A program made the translations under genes and the position numbers. Of a stretch of DNA of 64,000 nt, positions 1-11,542 are shown one piece after another; the stretch's first letter is position 1, and the number at the start of each line of letters is the position of its first letter. The stretch is from assembly GCA_027943335.1 (NCBI GenBank), contig BSBK01008408.1, forward strand, positions 1 to 64,000. The letters are read 5' to 3'. The stretch comes from Chamaecyparis obtusa (Eukaryota; Streptophyta; Pinopsida; Cupressales; Cupressaceae). The notes below the pieces were generated by a model that saw only the letters and a program-made list of their open reading frames with translations, ran no database searches and had not been told where the DNA came from.

Positions 1-1160
<1,160 letters not shown>

Positions 1161-2108
1161 TTATGAAGATCAGTGGCTAGCATAATTCAAAGAAGATCTA
1201 AAGGATGGAATTAAAATGTGTTACTGACACATTAGCCGAGAAAGGTTTAAGTGGAAAAATGGATGAAGGATAATAAGTGGCAAAATATTATGGAGGAGAA
1301 GAAAATGGTTTACTTGTCTATTTAAGAGACTAGGGTTTTGTTATGAAACTCATGCCAAAAGAAGGAGACTATAGAATTATTGCATGAATAAGCTTCATGT
1401 ATTCCTGATCAGACTAGTTAAGGAGAACCAAACTGCAGAGATAATCGAGTGTTAGAAAGCTATTACCGAGCAACAATAAGTTACTTAATATTGATTGAAA
1501 CAGAATTAATAAATTGATCAGAGGATTTGAATGCGCATAATATAGATTTAAATATTTGCAATTGAATTTGTATTGTAATCAGATCACCTACTGTTATAGT
1601 TTAACCATTGTAAACAAATAAATCTCTTAACTGAGTGGACTAGAAATTCTTGTAATGTCCTTCATAGAAAATACATTTGTTATCCTGTCAACCCCATAGT
1701 GAATGTTGTTTGGACAATAATGGTTGGTCTAAATTCCTCTAACAAGGTCACACCTCACAGTGTGTTTGTAACCTTTAATAGGGTTGGGTCTTCATCGACC
1801 TCACTTTAGAAGAGTGAATAATTTTTTAGTTGCCGGTCCCAGGTGGTTTTTCCCTTCATAGGGTTTCCATGTTAAATCTTTTGTATTATGTGTTCATTGT
1901 GGTGATTATTTGTTATCATACTTTACATATTGCATGTTAGATTTGATCAGTAATCGTTATATGTATTGACTGGTAATCGGTAAAAGCATGGAAAATATAG
2001 TATTTTATGTTACCAAACTGTAGAAGTTTGAGTAAATTGTTTTGGATTATACATTTTTGATTTGGGACTGTGGATAACTGATTCACCCCTCTCTTAGTTA
2101 TTCTAACA
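1161..2108 (+). repeat. 5' LTR of Copia-A (left edge uncertain)
   Basis: The right edge is set by TTCTAACA at 2101-2108 followed by a primer site. The left edge is taken as the end of the microsatellite; no clear TG start is visible, so the LTR may begin inside the repeat or be truncated. A TATA-like CTATTTAAG lies near 1319. No 3' copy exists in the window for comparison. The end is built like those of X1 and X2: CACC, a pyrimidine run, AGT, then TTCYAACA. Confidence 0.7.
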
Positions 2109-2110
2109 AT

Positions 2111-2122
2111 TGGTATCAGAGC
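2111..2122 (+). other. Primer binding site of Copia-A (initiator-Met tRNA)
   Basis: TGGTATCAGAGC, complementary to the 3' end of plant initiator-Met tRNA, two bases after the LTR end. Confidence 0.92.
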
Positions 2123-2179
2123 TTTGGTTTCTTGGAATAGAGTTTTAAGGATTTTAACAAAAAGGTCTCAAAATTTTTA

Positions 2180-3252
2180 AGACGGAAGTGCTAAAGCTAA
2201 ACAAATATAACTTCACAATATGGAAAAGTTGAATGAAGCTGCATATATCCAGAATTGGGAATTCTGCCCTAGATCTGATGGAGAATGGATACCTTGCACC
2301 GCCCACTAGTCCCTTGACCCTTGATCAACTAAAGAGAGGAATGAACATAATGTTACTATGATGGAGATTGTTGTTGACTATTTAGATGCCAAATTTGAAG
2401 ACGTCAAGTACTGTACTACTGCTAAGAAGATGTGGGATAAACTTGCTCAAGTTTATAGTGGTGATGCAAATGTCAAGAGAGCAAGAGCTGAAAGCTTAAG
2501 AGTAATATTTGATGACATGAAGATGAAAGAAGGTGAAAACATTATGCAGTACACAAATAGAATAAAGGAGGTTGTTCATGCTATTAGAGCATCAGATGGA
2601 GTTATTGATGAAGACATTGTGGTAAGAAAAATTCTAAGGACCCTATTGCCTATCTATGCCATCAGAATATCTGTAATTCATGAAAATAGGTCAACACCTA
2701 TCAACACACTCACTCTTTATAATTTGATTGGTAAGCTTACAACCTTTGAACTGAATAACTTTAATAACAATGTTGTACCGTCTGTTGAATCTTCTTTTAT
2801 GTCTTCTTTGAAGATTGGTAAGTCTGGTAGTAGAAATAAGAATGATAATAGTGATAGCAATATTGATGATGAGCTTGATTTACTTGAAGCTCTTATGGCC
2901 AGGAGGTTTCCTAAAGGAAAAGGAAGATATAAAGGTAAATTACCTCTAGCATGCTTTAACTATAAAGAAGTTGGATACATTGCTGCTAGATGTCCACACA
3001 AGAAAGATGATGAAAGAACCAAAGACCGAGCTAAAGGAAGCTATGGGAGAGGAAACAACAGAGGCTACCGACACTATAAAAGAGACAATTGAGACAAAAA
3101 TTATAAAGACAAGAAGGTGTGCTACACTGCTGAGGAAGAAGATATCACTAATACTGACACTGATGATGATGTGGAGGTAGTATTTGTGGAAATGAAGAAT
3201 GATTCGAAAGAAGATGAAAGGTATGTAGAGACAACACTTATCTCTAAGGTAA
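2180..3252 (+). pseudogene. Copia-A gag (UBN2-type) remnant
   Basis: Capsid-like protein that would package element RNA. The first part (about 2180-2350) reads in another frame with motifs such as NKYNFTIWK and LMENGYLAPP. From 2358 a 244-codon frame shows the UBN2/retrotransposon-gag pattern (AKKMWDKLAQVYSG, then MQYTNRIKEVV). A basic tail contains a ruined zinc knuckle near 2958-3000 (CFNYKEVGYIAARC, with the second Cys and the His both Tyr). A frameshift before 2358 and stops after 3092 show decay. Confidence 0.85.
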
Positions 3253-3261
3253 TAAAATGAT

Positions 3262-4664
3262 AAATGGATCATAGATAGTGGTTGTACACATCACATGACT
3301 GGTGATGAAGAAAAATTTGATTATCTTGAAGAATACAATGGAGGATCTGTAAGAATGGGTAATGATGCACCCTATATGGTTAGAGGAAAAGGATCCCTAA
3401 TGATCAATGATAGATTAAAATGTGAAAATGCTTGTTGGGTAAAAGGATTAAACTATAATTTGCTAAGTGTGGCACATCTGAACAATTCAGGACACTAAGT
3501 TGCTTTTGAGAGCAAAAAGGTGAAGATATTTGATGATGGAGGAAGACTTGTTGGAACTGGTACACAATCCAAATGTAATCTATTTTATCTTAATAATGAT
3601 CAGTCTTCTTGTTTAATGATGATAGATGAAGATGCATGGTTGTGGCATAAGAGGTTATGTCATGTGAATTTTGATAACATGATTAAGATCAGTAAAAAGA
3701 AAAAAATTAGAGGTCTACCTAACTTATCAAAGCCAGATCATGTTATGTGTCATGAATGTTAGAAAGGTAAAATGACTAAATCTGGTTTCAAAAGAAAATA
3801 TTATTCAATGAAGAAAATACTTGAGTTAGTTCATACCGACCTATGTGGTCCTATGAGAACTCAAAGTTATTATGGAAACAAATATTTTATTCTTTTTGTT
3901 GATGATTATACTAGGTTGATGATTGTCATGTTCTTGAAAGAAAAATATGAGGTATTCAAGATGTTCAAGTGGTATAAAGAAAAAGTAGAAAAAGAGACTA
4001 GTAAAGAATTGAAATGCTTAAGATCTGATAGAGGAGGTGAATTTATCTCTAATGAATTTTCTAATTTATATAATGAGCATGGTATTAAAATACTAGTCTC
4101 TACACCAAGGACACCACAATAGAATGGCATTGCTGAAAGGATGAATAGGTCAATTGTTGACTATGCAAGCACATTAATAATAGAAAAGAATGTTGCTTAG
4201 ACATACTAGAGAGAAGCTGTCAGCATAGATGTTTATGTTCTGAACCAAGTACAACTGAAGAAGGACACTAACAAGACACCGTATGAGTTATGGTTTGGAC
4301 ACAAACCCACTGTAAGTTATTTAAAGATTTTTGGAAGCAAATGTTTTATTTTGAAAGATGAAAGAAATTGAAATTTTAACTCAAAAGGTGATGAAGGGAT
4401 ATTTTTGAGATATTTCAGTAAAAGTAAAGCATACAAGTGTTTGAATAGAGTAACTAATAAAATGATTGAAAGTACTAATGTTCGAGTTGATGAGTTTGAT
4501 GATAAGAATACAAAGGAAAGCAAAAAGGAACCAAAAGACTATGGTAGATTCACTTACATTGAACAACTTGAGTATTTACTAAAGCCATAGACTATGACAA
4601 CCGGTTAGCAGGAAAACAATATCAAGGAACATGAAAGAGAAACTGACAAGAAGGAAGGACCTAC
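3262..4664 (+). pseudogene. Copia-A protease and integrase remnant
   Basis: One frame (with 3295 as a codon start) carries the aspartic protease motif WIIDSGCTHHMT (3265-3300). Next comes the GAG-pre-integrase zinc region (LWHKRLCHVNFDNM near 3643; CHEC near 3748). The integrase core follows with its first catalytic Asp in HTDLCGPM, the second in RSDRGGEF and Glu in GIAERMNR. Internal stops include 3496 (TAA), 3760, 4120 and 4198 (TAG); several fall where Gln is usual (before KGK, and in the QNG motif). The frame runs to the Gypsy-A1 insertion point at 4664. Confidence 0.88.
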
Positions 4665-5529
4665 TGATGCAGGAGCATCCTGGGTGTAAGAGCAATCTTG
4701 CATCACCCAAAAAAAAAATATTTCTATTTTTATATTCAATAAGGGTTATTTTGTGCAGAGCTGCTATTTATGGAAAGTTACTATTTTTGGTAATTTTTGT
4801 ATGTGCTCAGAATGATCTGATTTCTTTCTTGGAGGTTCATTTTGGTCATATAAGTCTGCCAGTAAAATTTCATTGCCAGATCAAGTGTATATTGGAAGAT
4901 ATTGAAGATTTTCGGTATTGGCAGTAGGGTACAGAAACTTTGAACTCAGTTTTGAAGGCTTTAGAGGCCCTGGATGAGGTCGAAAATTTGGGTGATGGGC
5001 ACTTGCATTGGTCAAGCTTGTAGAGTGCTTCGTGGCATTTCTGAAATGGGGTTATAATAGCTGATCGGGTCAACTGGTGATGACTTATGGTCTTCGGAAG
5101 TTGGGCCACCTGAAATGGCAGAAAATAATTTTTTTCAAAATTTTTGTCCGGGTTTCAAAGGTTATCTTGAGCTGACTATGATGTAATAAAATGTAAAATA
5201 AAATAATTCTAAGTTTGGTTGGCCTTATTGGCTAAAATTCTAGAACCTTCCCAGGCGGTGGAAAATTGCCTATATAAGGAAGGCTGTATTATTGTCTTAG
5301 GCAGTTCAAAATAGTTCTGGGTAGTAGATCTGAGTATTGACTCGAGACTTTGTCCTACAAAATATTGTAAGGGAATGCCCATGTGGCTTTGCATATTGTA
5401 ATTTTGAAAGTTTGTAATTCCACATTTGTGGAGATAATAAGAAGCCAATTTTCTATTCTTGCATATTATTGTTGTTGTTTCTCTATTTCTGTTAAGTGTT
5501 TGTGGTATTAAGGGGAGCACCCTTCATCA
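4665..5529 (+). repeat. 5' LTR of Gypsy-A1
   Basis: Pairs with 10178-11042, equal in length and nearly identical, differing by scattered substitutions. It starts TGATGCAGGAGCATCC and ends CACCCTTCATCA. It contains a TATA box (5271-5277) with a heat-shock-element-like motif just upstream. Short frames inside it (for example 4631-4927) recur in the other LTR copies and are not genes. Confidence 0.97.
5238..5277 (+). promoter_or_regulatory. Gypsy-A1 LTR core promoter: HSE-like motif plus TATA box
   Basis: TTCTAGAACCTTC at 5238-5250 fits three alternating heat-shock-factor pentamers (TTCnnGAAnnTTC). TATATAA follows at 5271-5277. The 3' LTR keeps both (TTCTGGAACCTTC at 10751-10763; TATATAA at 10784-10790). 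In Gypsy-A2 the first pentamer is altered (TTATGGAACCTTC at 56291-56303) while the TATA box is kept. Heat responsiveness is inference. Confidence 0.6.
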
Positions 5530-5531
5530 AG

Positions 5532-5543
5532 TGGTATCAGAGC
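5532..5543 (+). other. Primer binding site of Gypsy-A1
   Basis: TGGTATCAGAGC, initiator-Met type, two bases after the 5' LTR. Confidence 0.93.
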
Positions 5544-5630
5544 AGGAGTTCTTGAGTGTGTAAACAGATCGCCGACTATGAGGTATTTTGCACTAGGACC
5601 ATGGTTAGGGTTTCAGCGCGCATCGCGAAA

Positions 5631-6731
5631 ATGCCTCCACGAAGAGAACGTGGCGGAAGAGCTGGTACTGTGACACCTGAGGTTAGAGAGCTACAAAGAC
5701 AAGTGCGAGCATTGCAAGAAGAGATTCATAGGGGAATAAATCTTAATGTTAGAGATGAAAGAAAGGATGAAGTCGAAGAAGAATATCAAGAAGGGGAAGC
5801 TGAAATTGTGAACCAGGAGGAAGAAAGACTTTTTCGGGCAATTTTCAAGATTGGGAAAAGACCAAAGATTGAGGTTCCTACATTTTCTAGAAATCTTAAG
5901 CCAGAGGAATTGATCGACTGGATCAATGAATGTGAGGAATATTTTGAGTATGAAGATGTTGAGGATCCTGATAGGGTCAAATTTGCAAAGGCCAGACTAA
6001 AAGGTCATGCGAAGATCTGGTGGCAAGAAATTCAATTGGAGTGAAATAAAAGAGGGAAAGATAAAATCACAAGATGGGATGGGATGGTGGATAAATTGAA
6101 GTGATAGTTCATTCTTATTGATTATGAGCTTGACCTACTGAAGAAAATGCAGAGTTTGAAGCAAGCAGGAAGATATGTTCAGGAGTATACAGAGAAGTTC
6201 TATCGACTTCTCATCAGAATAGGCCATGCAGAAAATGATAAGGAGAAAGTTTCCTGATACCTTAATGGGTTAAGGCCAAGCATTTAGGAGGAGCTGAATC
6301 TGGTTCAAATGAACAGTATTGAAGAGGCATACTAGTTTTCCCTAAAAGTAGAGGAAAAGCTGAACAAGAAGTTTGAGAGCAGACAAAACGGAAGAGGTCG
6401 CAGTGGATGATCTGGTGGACAGTCATATGGTGGCCGAAATGAAGATCTGAAAAAGAAGGATGAGGCCAGTAGCAGTCAGAATCAGTGAGGAAATAATTCC
6501 AATCACTTCCAGGATCAGAATAATAGAGATCAGAGAGGAAGAGGAAGAGGACAAGGATCTGGAAGAGGTGGCTTCCGTGGAACATATTTTCACTGTAGAG
6601 AAGAAGGTCATAGGGCATTTGAATGTCCTTAGCACCAAGGTAGAATAGACAGGAGAAATGAAGGCCAGGCCAGAGTTGCACATGTAGATGAAGATGCCAG
6701 ATCATCAAATTCTGAAGATGCTGAAAGAGGA
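5631..6731 (+). pseudogene. Gypsy-A1 gag
   Basis: Nucleocapsid/capsid part of the polyprotein. The start is taken at 5631 (MPPRRERGGRAG) rather than 5556, because Gypsy-A2 keeps the same ATG context. A coiled-coil-like stretch (VRELQRQVRALQEEI) is followed by the retrotransposon gag domain (EELIDWINECEEYFEYED, then KGHAKIWWQEIQ). Then come an Arg/Gly-rich linker and a CCHC knuckle at about 6580-6627 whose first Cys is Tyr. In-frame stops (6042, 6102, 6105, 6255 and others) break it. The frame continues without shift into protease. Confidence 0.9.
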
Positions 6732-8670
6732 GAAATGTTGATTAATAGAAGAGTCCTGTTGAGTGGTGAGAATGAACCTAAGCAAAGGAGGAGCCTGTTT
6801 TGCACCAGGTGCAAGTGTGAAGGTAAATGTTATGATGTGATTATTGATAGTGGAAGCATTGACAATTTGGTGTCAGAAGAGATGGTGACAAAGTTGAAAC
6901 TCAAGAGACAGAAACACCCACATCCATATCGGATTGCTTGGGTACAGGATGATCACAAGGTCATGGTCAATGAACAATGTCTGGTGAAGTTCAAGATTGG
7001 TGGATACTAAGATGAGGTATTGTGTGATATCATATCTATGGATGCATGTCATATGTTGTTGGGTAGACCATGACAGTTTGATAGATGTGTTGTACATGAT
7101 GGTCGTGCGAATACCTATTCCCTGACAAAGGATGGAGTGTGACATAAGCTAAAACCATTGAAGGAGACTAAAGAAAAGGTATGTGGTAATGCAAGGATAA
7201 CTTTTGTTGATGAAAGAAATTTCCTAGATGGTATGAGGCATGAGCATGTATGTTTTGCTTTAATTTCAAAAGCTGGTAAAGAGGAAGTAGAAGATGTTCC
7301 TGTAGAAGTTGTAGATTTGTTGAACGAGTTTCAGGATTTTGTATCCGATAACATGCCTGATGGATTACCACCAGTCAGGAAGATTAGTCATCAGATGGAC
7401 TTGATCCCAGGAGCGAGTTTTCCCAATAAGGTAGCACACAGAATGACACCTACAGAAAGTGAGGAGTTGAACAGACAAGTACATGAACTGTTACAGAAAG
7501 GATTGATCCATGAGAGTCTGAGTCCCTTTGATGTACCAGTGGTATTAGCACCAAAGAAGAATGGAGAATGGAGGATGTGTACAGATTCTAGGGCAATAAA
7601 CAAGATCACAATCAAGTACAGGTTTCCATTGCCACGAATGGATGATATTATAGACTATTTGAGTGGAGCTGTGTATTTCTCAAAGATAGATATGAAGAGT
7701 GGATATCATCAGATTTCGATCAGAGAAGGAGATGAGTGGAAGACTACCTTCAAGATAAAGGAAGGACTGTATGAGTGGTTAGTCATGGCTTTTGGGCTTA
7801 CCAATGCACCAAGCACTTTCATGCGGCTCATGAATGAGGTTCTGAAAGAATTTCTAGGTAAGTTTGTCATTCTTTACCTAGATGATATTTTGATTTTTAG
7901 CAAGACATTGGAGGACCATATGATGCATATTCGTATGGTGTTGGAGAAGTTGAGAGATGAGAAATTGTTGATTAATTTGAAGAAGTGCAGTTTTGTGAAG
8001 AAAGAGTTAGTGTATTTGGGATTTGTAGTTTTAGCAGAAGGTCTAAAAATAGACCCAGAGAAGGTACAGGCTATCCTTGAATGGTCTACTCCAAGGAGTG
8101 CTACTGAGGTAAGATTTTTTCATGGTTTAGCTAGCTTTTACAGAAAGTTTATCAAAAAATTTAGCAGTATTTGTGGACCCTTGACTGAAACAATGAGAGG
8201 GGATAGAAAAGAGTTTAAGTGGACTAATGGGGCAGAAAGGGGTTTTCAATTGTTGAAACAAAAAGTTACAGAACAACCTATTTTAGCACTTCTAGATTTT
8301 AATAACGTGTTTCAAGTAGATTGTGATGCTAGTGGTACTGCAATAGGAGCTGTTATGAGCCAAGAAGGTAAACCTGTTGCTTATTTTAGTGAGAAGTTAA
8401 ATGATGCCAAGAGGAAATATTCTATTTATGATCAGGAATTTTATGCTATAGTTTAGGCATTAAAGAAGTGGAGACATTATCTACTTCCTAAGGAGTTTGT
8501 TTTGTATACTAATCATCAAGCTTTGCAATATTTGAATAGTCAAGGAAAATTGAATCAAAGGCATTTGAAATGGGTTGAGTTTTTACAGAGTTATACATTT
8601 GTTTTGAAACATGGGAGTGGAAAGTCTAATAGGGTTACAGATGCTCTTAGCAGAAGGCAACTGTTGCTGA
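6732..8670 (+). pseudogene. Gypsy-A1 protease, reverse transcriptase and RNase H
   Basis: Replication enzymes, in the same frame as gag. Protease has VIIDSGS with its catalytic Asp at 6846. RT has the fingers/palm motifs PKKNGEWRMCTDSRAIN, YFSKIDMKSGYHQI and [16 protein letters not shown], and the catalytic YLDD box at 7875-7886. RNase H follows (DCDASGTAIGAVMSQ from 8319; YFSEKLNDAKRKYS; ending RVTDALSRR). A 432-codon stretch (7158-8456) is fully open. The stop at 8454 is TAG where Gypsy-A2 has CAG. Confidence 0.95.
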
Positions 8671-10139
8671 CAGAAATGCAGATTGAAGTGGTTGGGTTCA
8701 AGAAACTCAAGAATTTGTATCCAGAGGATCTTGATTTTGGTGAAGCTTGGAAAGCTTATACAGAACCTGTTACTGTAGACAGGACAAAATGGTTGGATTT
8801 CATCATCCAAGATGATATGCTATTTAGAGGGAGTGAGTTGTGCATTCCACGAAGTTCTATGAGGGAGAATCTCATCAAGGAGAAGCATAGCGGAGGATTG
8901 GCTGGACATTTTGGTCGTGACAAAACCCTTTTTTTGGTTAGTGAGAATTATTATTGGCCACAGTTGTAGCAAGATGTGAAGAAGTTTGTACAGAGTTGTA
9001 GAGTATGTCAGATGGTGAAAGGAGTGAAGCAGAATATAGGGTTGTATCAGCCATTACCTGTACCAGAGAAGCCTTGGGAGGATATCATCATAGACTTTGT
9101 TCTTGGTTTACCGAGCACTCAGCAGGGACATGATTCAATTTTTGTGGTGGTTGACAGATTTTCAAAGATGGCACATTTTATTCCCTGCAAGAAGACTAAT
9201 GATGTTGTTCATGTAGCAGAATTGTTTTTTAGAGAAGTAGTGAGACTTCATGGTTTGCCAAAGACCATAGTTTCAGATCGGGACACTAAGTTTGTTGGAT
9301 ATTTCTAGCGTACATTATGGAAGAAGTTGAAGATAGATTTGAAGTTCAGTTCATCACATCATCCACAGACTGATGGATAGACAGAGGTGGTGAAAAGAAG
9401 TTTGGGAAATTTGCTGAGATGTTTGGTAGGAGATAAGCCAACAGGATGGGATTTGATTTTACCACAGGCGGAATTTGCATACAATAATTTTGTTAATAGG
9501 AGCACTGGTAAATCACCATTCTAGATTGTATATGAAAGTAGTCCAAGAAATGCATCTGAATTGAGGAAGATAGATAAAGGAGAAATAAGTAGTGCTAAAG
9601 CTGAGGATTTTGTAGAACACTTGAAGAACATCCATGGGGAGGTGAGGAAGCATATTACCAAGATGAACACATAGTATAAGGCTAAGGTAGATGAGAAAAG
9701 GAGGTATAAGGAATTTCAAGTTGGTGATGAAGTCATGGTTCATTTGTGGAAGGAGCGGTTTCTAGTTGGTACATATAACAAGCTGAAAATGAAGAAGTTT
9801 GGACCATGTAGGATACTGAAGAAACATGATTCAGGAAATGCATATGAGGTAGAATTGCCTACTGAGCTAAATATTTCACCAGTGTTTAACATTTCAGATC
9901 TGATAGAGTATCATGAAGGAGGTGTTGAAGATGAGATCACAGCAGCACAGTGGAGTATTCCAGCAACTAGTTCAGACACTAAGGAGATTGAAGATATACT
10001 GGACAGTCATGTTGGTAGAAGCACAAGGAACAGGACATATGAAGAATATCTGGTCAAGTGGAAAGGATGACTTGTTGAAGATTCATCATGGCTGACAAAG
10101 GAGGAGGTTAACTGTCTTGGTTTTCCTCTGCACACCTGA
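8671..10139 (+). pseudogene. Gypsy-A1 integrase with C-terminal chromodomain
   Basis: Integrase inserts element cDNA; the chromodomain is thought to steer insertion to modified chromatin. The zinc-binding region (HSGGLAGHFG, then CRVCQMVKG) is present. The catalytic Asp residues lie in [10 protein letters not shown] and VSDRDTKF, and the Glu in the HHPQTDG-x-TE motif. A GPY/F-like motif (KKFGPCRIL, Tyr changed to Cys) precedes a chromodomain at about 9987-10110 (IEDILDSHVG, YEEYLVKWKG). Stops at 8967, 9306, 9378, 9522, 9672 and 10068 break the frame; the natural end is TGA 10137-10139. Confidence 0.94.
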
Positions 10140-10177
10140 GTCGTGACAGGGTCACTTCTCAAATTACCCTGGGTGTC

Positions 10178-11042
10178 TGATACAGGAGCATCCTGGGTGT
10201 AAGAGCAATCTTGCATCACCCAAAAAAAAAAAATTTCTATTTTTATATTCAATAAGGGCTATTTTGTGTAGAGCTGCTATTTATGGAAAGTTACTATTTT
10301 TGGTAATTTTTGTATGTGCTCAGAATGATCTGATTTCTTTCTTGGAGGTTCATTTTGGTCATATAAGTCTACCAGTAAAATTTCATTGCCAGATCAAGTG
10401 TATATTGGAAGATATTGAAGATTTTCGGTATTGGCAGCAGGGTACAAAAACTTTGAACTCAGTTTTGAAGGCTTTAGAGGCCTCAGATGAGGTCAAAAAT
10501 TTGGGTGATGAGCACTTACATTGGTCAAGCCTTTAGAGCACTTCGTGGCGTTTCCAAAATGGGGTTATAATAGCCGATCGGGTCAACTGGTGATGACTTA
10601 TGGTCTTCGGAAGTTGGGCAACCTGAAATGGCGGGAAATAATTTTCTTCAAAATTTCTGTTCGGGTTTCAAAGGTTATCTTGAGCTTTCTATGATGTAAT
10701 AAAATGTAAAATAAAATAATTCTAAGTTTGGTCGGCCTTATTGGCTAAAATTCTGGAACCTTCCCAAGCGGTGGAAAATTGCCTATATAAGGAAGGCTGT
10801 ATTATTGTCTTAGGTAGTTCAGAATAGTTCTGGGTAGTAGATCTGAGTATTGACTCGAGGCTTTGTCCTACAAAATATTGTAAGGGAATGCCTATGTGTC
10901 TTTGCATATTGTAATTCTGAAAGTTTGTAATTTCACATTTGTGGAGATAATAAGAAGCCAATTTTCTGTTCTTGCATATTATTGTTGTTGTTTCTCTATT
11001 TCTGTTAAGTGTTTGTGGTATTAAGGGGAGCACCCTTCATCA
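10178..11042 (+). repeat. 3' LTR of Gypsy-A1
   Basis: 865 bp, matching 4665-5529. It starts TGATACAGGAGC and ends CCTTCATCA, followed by CCTAC. No obvious polypurine tract directly precedes it: the adjacent bases are CTGGGTGTC, and the nearest purine run (AAAGGAGGAGG) is about 70 bp upstream. Confidence 0.97.
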
Positions 11043-11410
11043 CCTACCGAGCAAGCAAATGAAACTGCACAGGATGAACAAGAAATAAGAGATTATATAC
11101 TGGTAAGATTTGTCAGAAGACATCATCCTGAGATACAAATCATTAGAGACAAACAAGCTGGCATGCAAACAAGTTGTAAAACAAGACAAGGTATATGTCT
11201 AGTTTTCGTACTAAGTGGATATCCAGAAACAAGCAAAATGAGAATGGAGAGGTAAAAAGGAACAAAGCTAGATTAGTATGTAAGGGATATGCACATGAGG
11301 AAGGAATAGATTATGGAAAAACCTTTTCACCTATTGCTAGATTAGAAGTAGTCAGAATGTTACTTGCATATGCTGCTCACAAAAATTTCAAAGTTTATCA
11401 AATGGATGTT
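11043..11410 (+). pseudogene. Copia-A reverse transcriptase, N-terminal part
   Basis: Resumes Copia-A after Gypsy-A1. The linker frame (EQANETAQDEQEIRDYI) leads into the copia RT start. Landmarks are [35 protein letters not shown] and VYQMDV, the last at the SINE insertion. A frameshift near 11190 separates linker from RT. Confidence 0.9.
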
Positions 11411-11542
11411 TTTTTGTTTTTTTTAATTTGATAGGTAATAGGCCGAAGCCAAGATCAACAAGGGGCTCAAGAAGACATGAACCAAAGACCTCCCAATTGA
11501 GAGGCTCGCAACTTACCATTGCGTTGTGGGGTGTTCCCCCAA
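11411..11542 (-). mobile_element. tRNA-derived SINE inserted in Copia-A RT
   Basis: A 132-bp insert flanked by 17-bp direct repeats (TTTATCAAATGGATGTT at 11394-11410; TTTATCAAATGAATGTT at 11543-11559, one mismatch). The plus strand starts with a T-rich run, so the element lies on the minus strand with an A-rich tail. Read on the minus strand it has a Pol III A-box-like GCAATGGTAAGTTGC and, about 30 bases later, a B-box-like TTGGTTCATGTC. Size, tail, boxes and target repeats fit a tRNA-type plant SINE. Confidence 0.8.

Larger units (their letters stand above)
4665..11042 (+). mobile_element. Gypsy-A1, complete chromodomain Ty3/gypsy element nested in Copia-A
   Basis: Full-length 6,378-bp element. 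Two 865-bp LTRs (4665-5529 and 10178-11042) start TGAT and end ATCA. The target duplication CCTAC (4660-4664, 11043-11047) is perfect, so both edges are certain. One reading frame spans gag, protease, RT, RNase H, integrase and chromodomain. The chromodomain places it among chromoviruses. The coding region has no frameshift over about 4.5 kb, only nonsense changes, so it was probably a single Gag-Pol frame. Another copy of the family is at 55720. Confidence 0.97.

Noticed and set aside
4741..4927. Open frame in the Gypsy-A1 LTR, recurring at 10264-10536
   Set aside because: Lies wholly inside LTRs and is duplicated because the LTR is; no domain.
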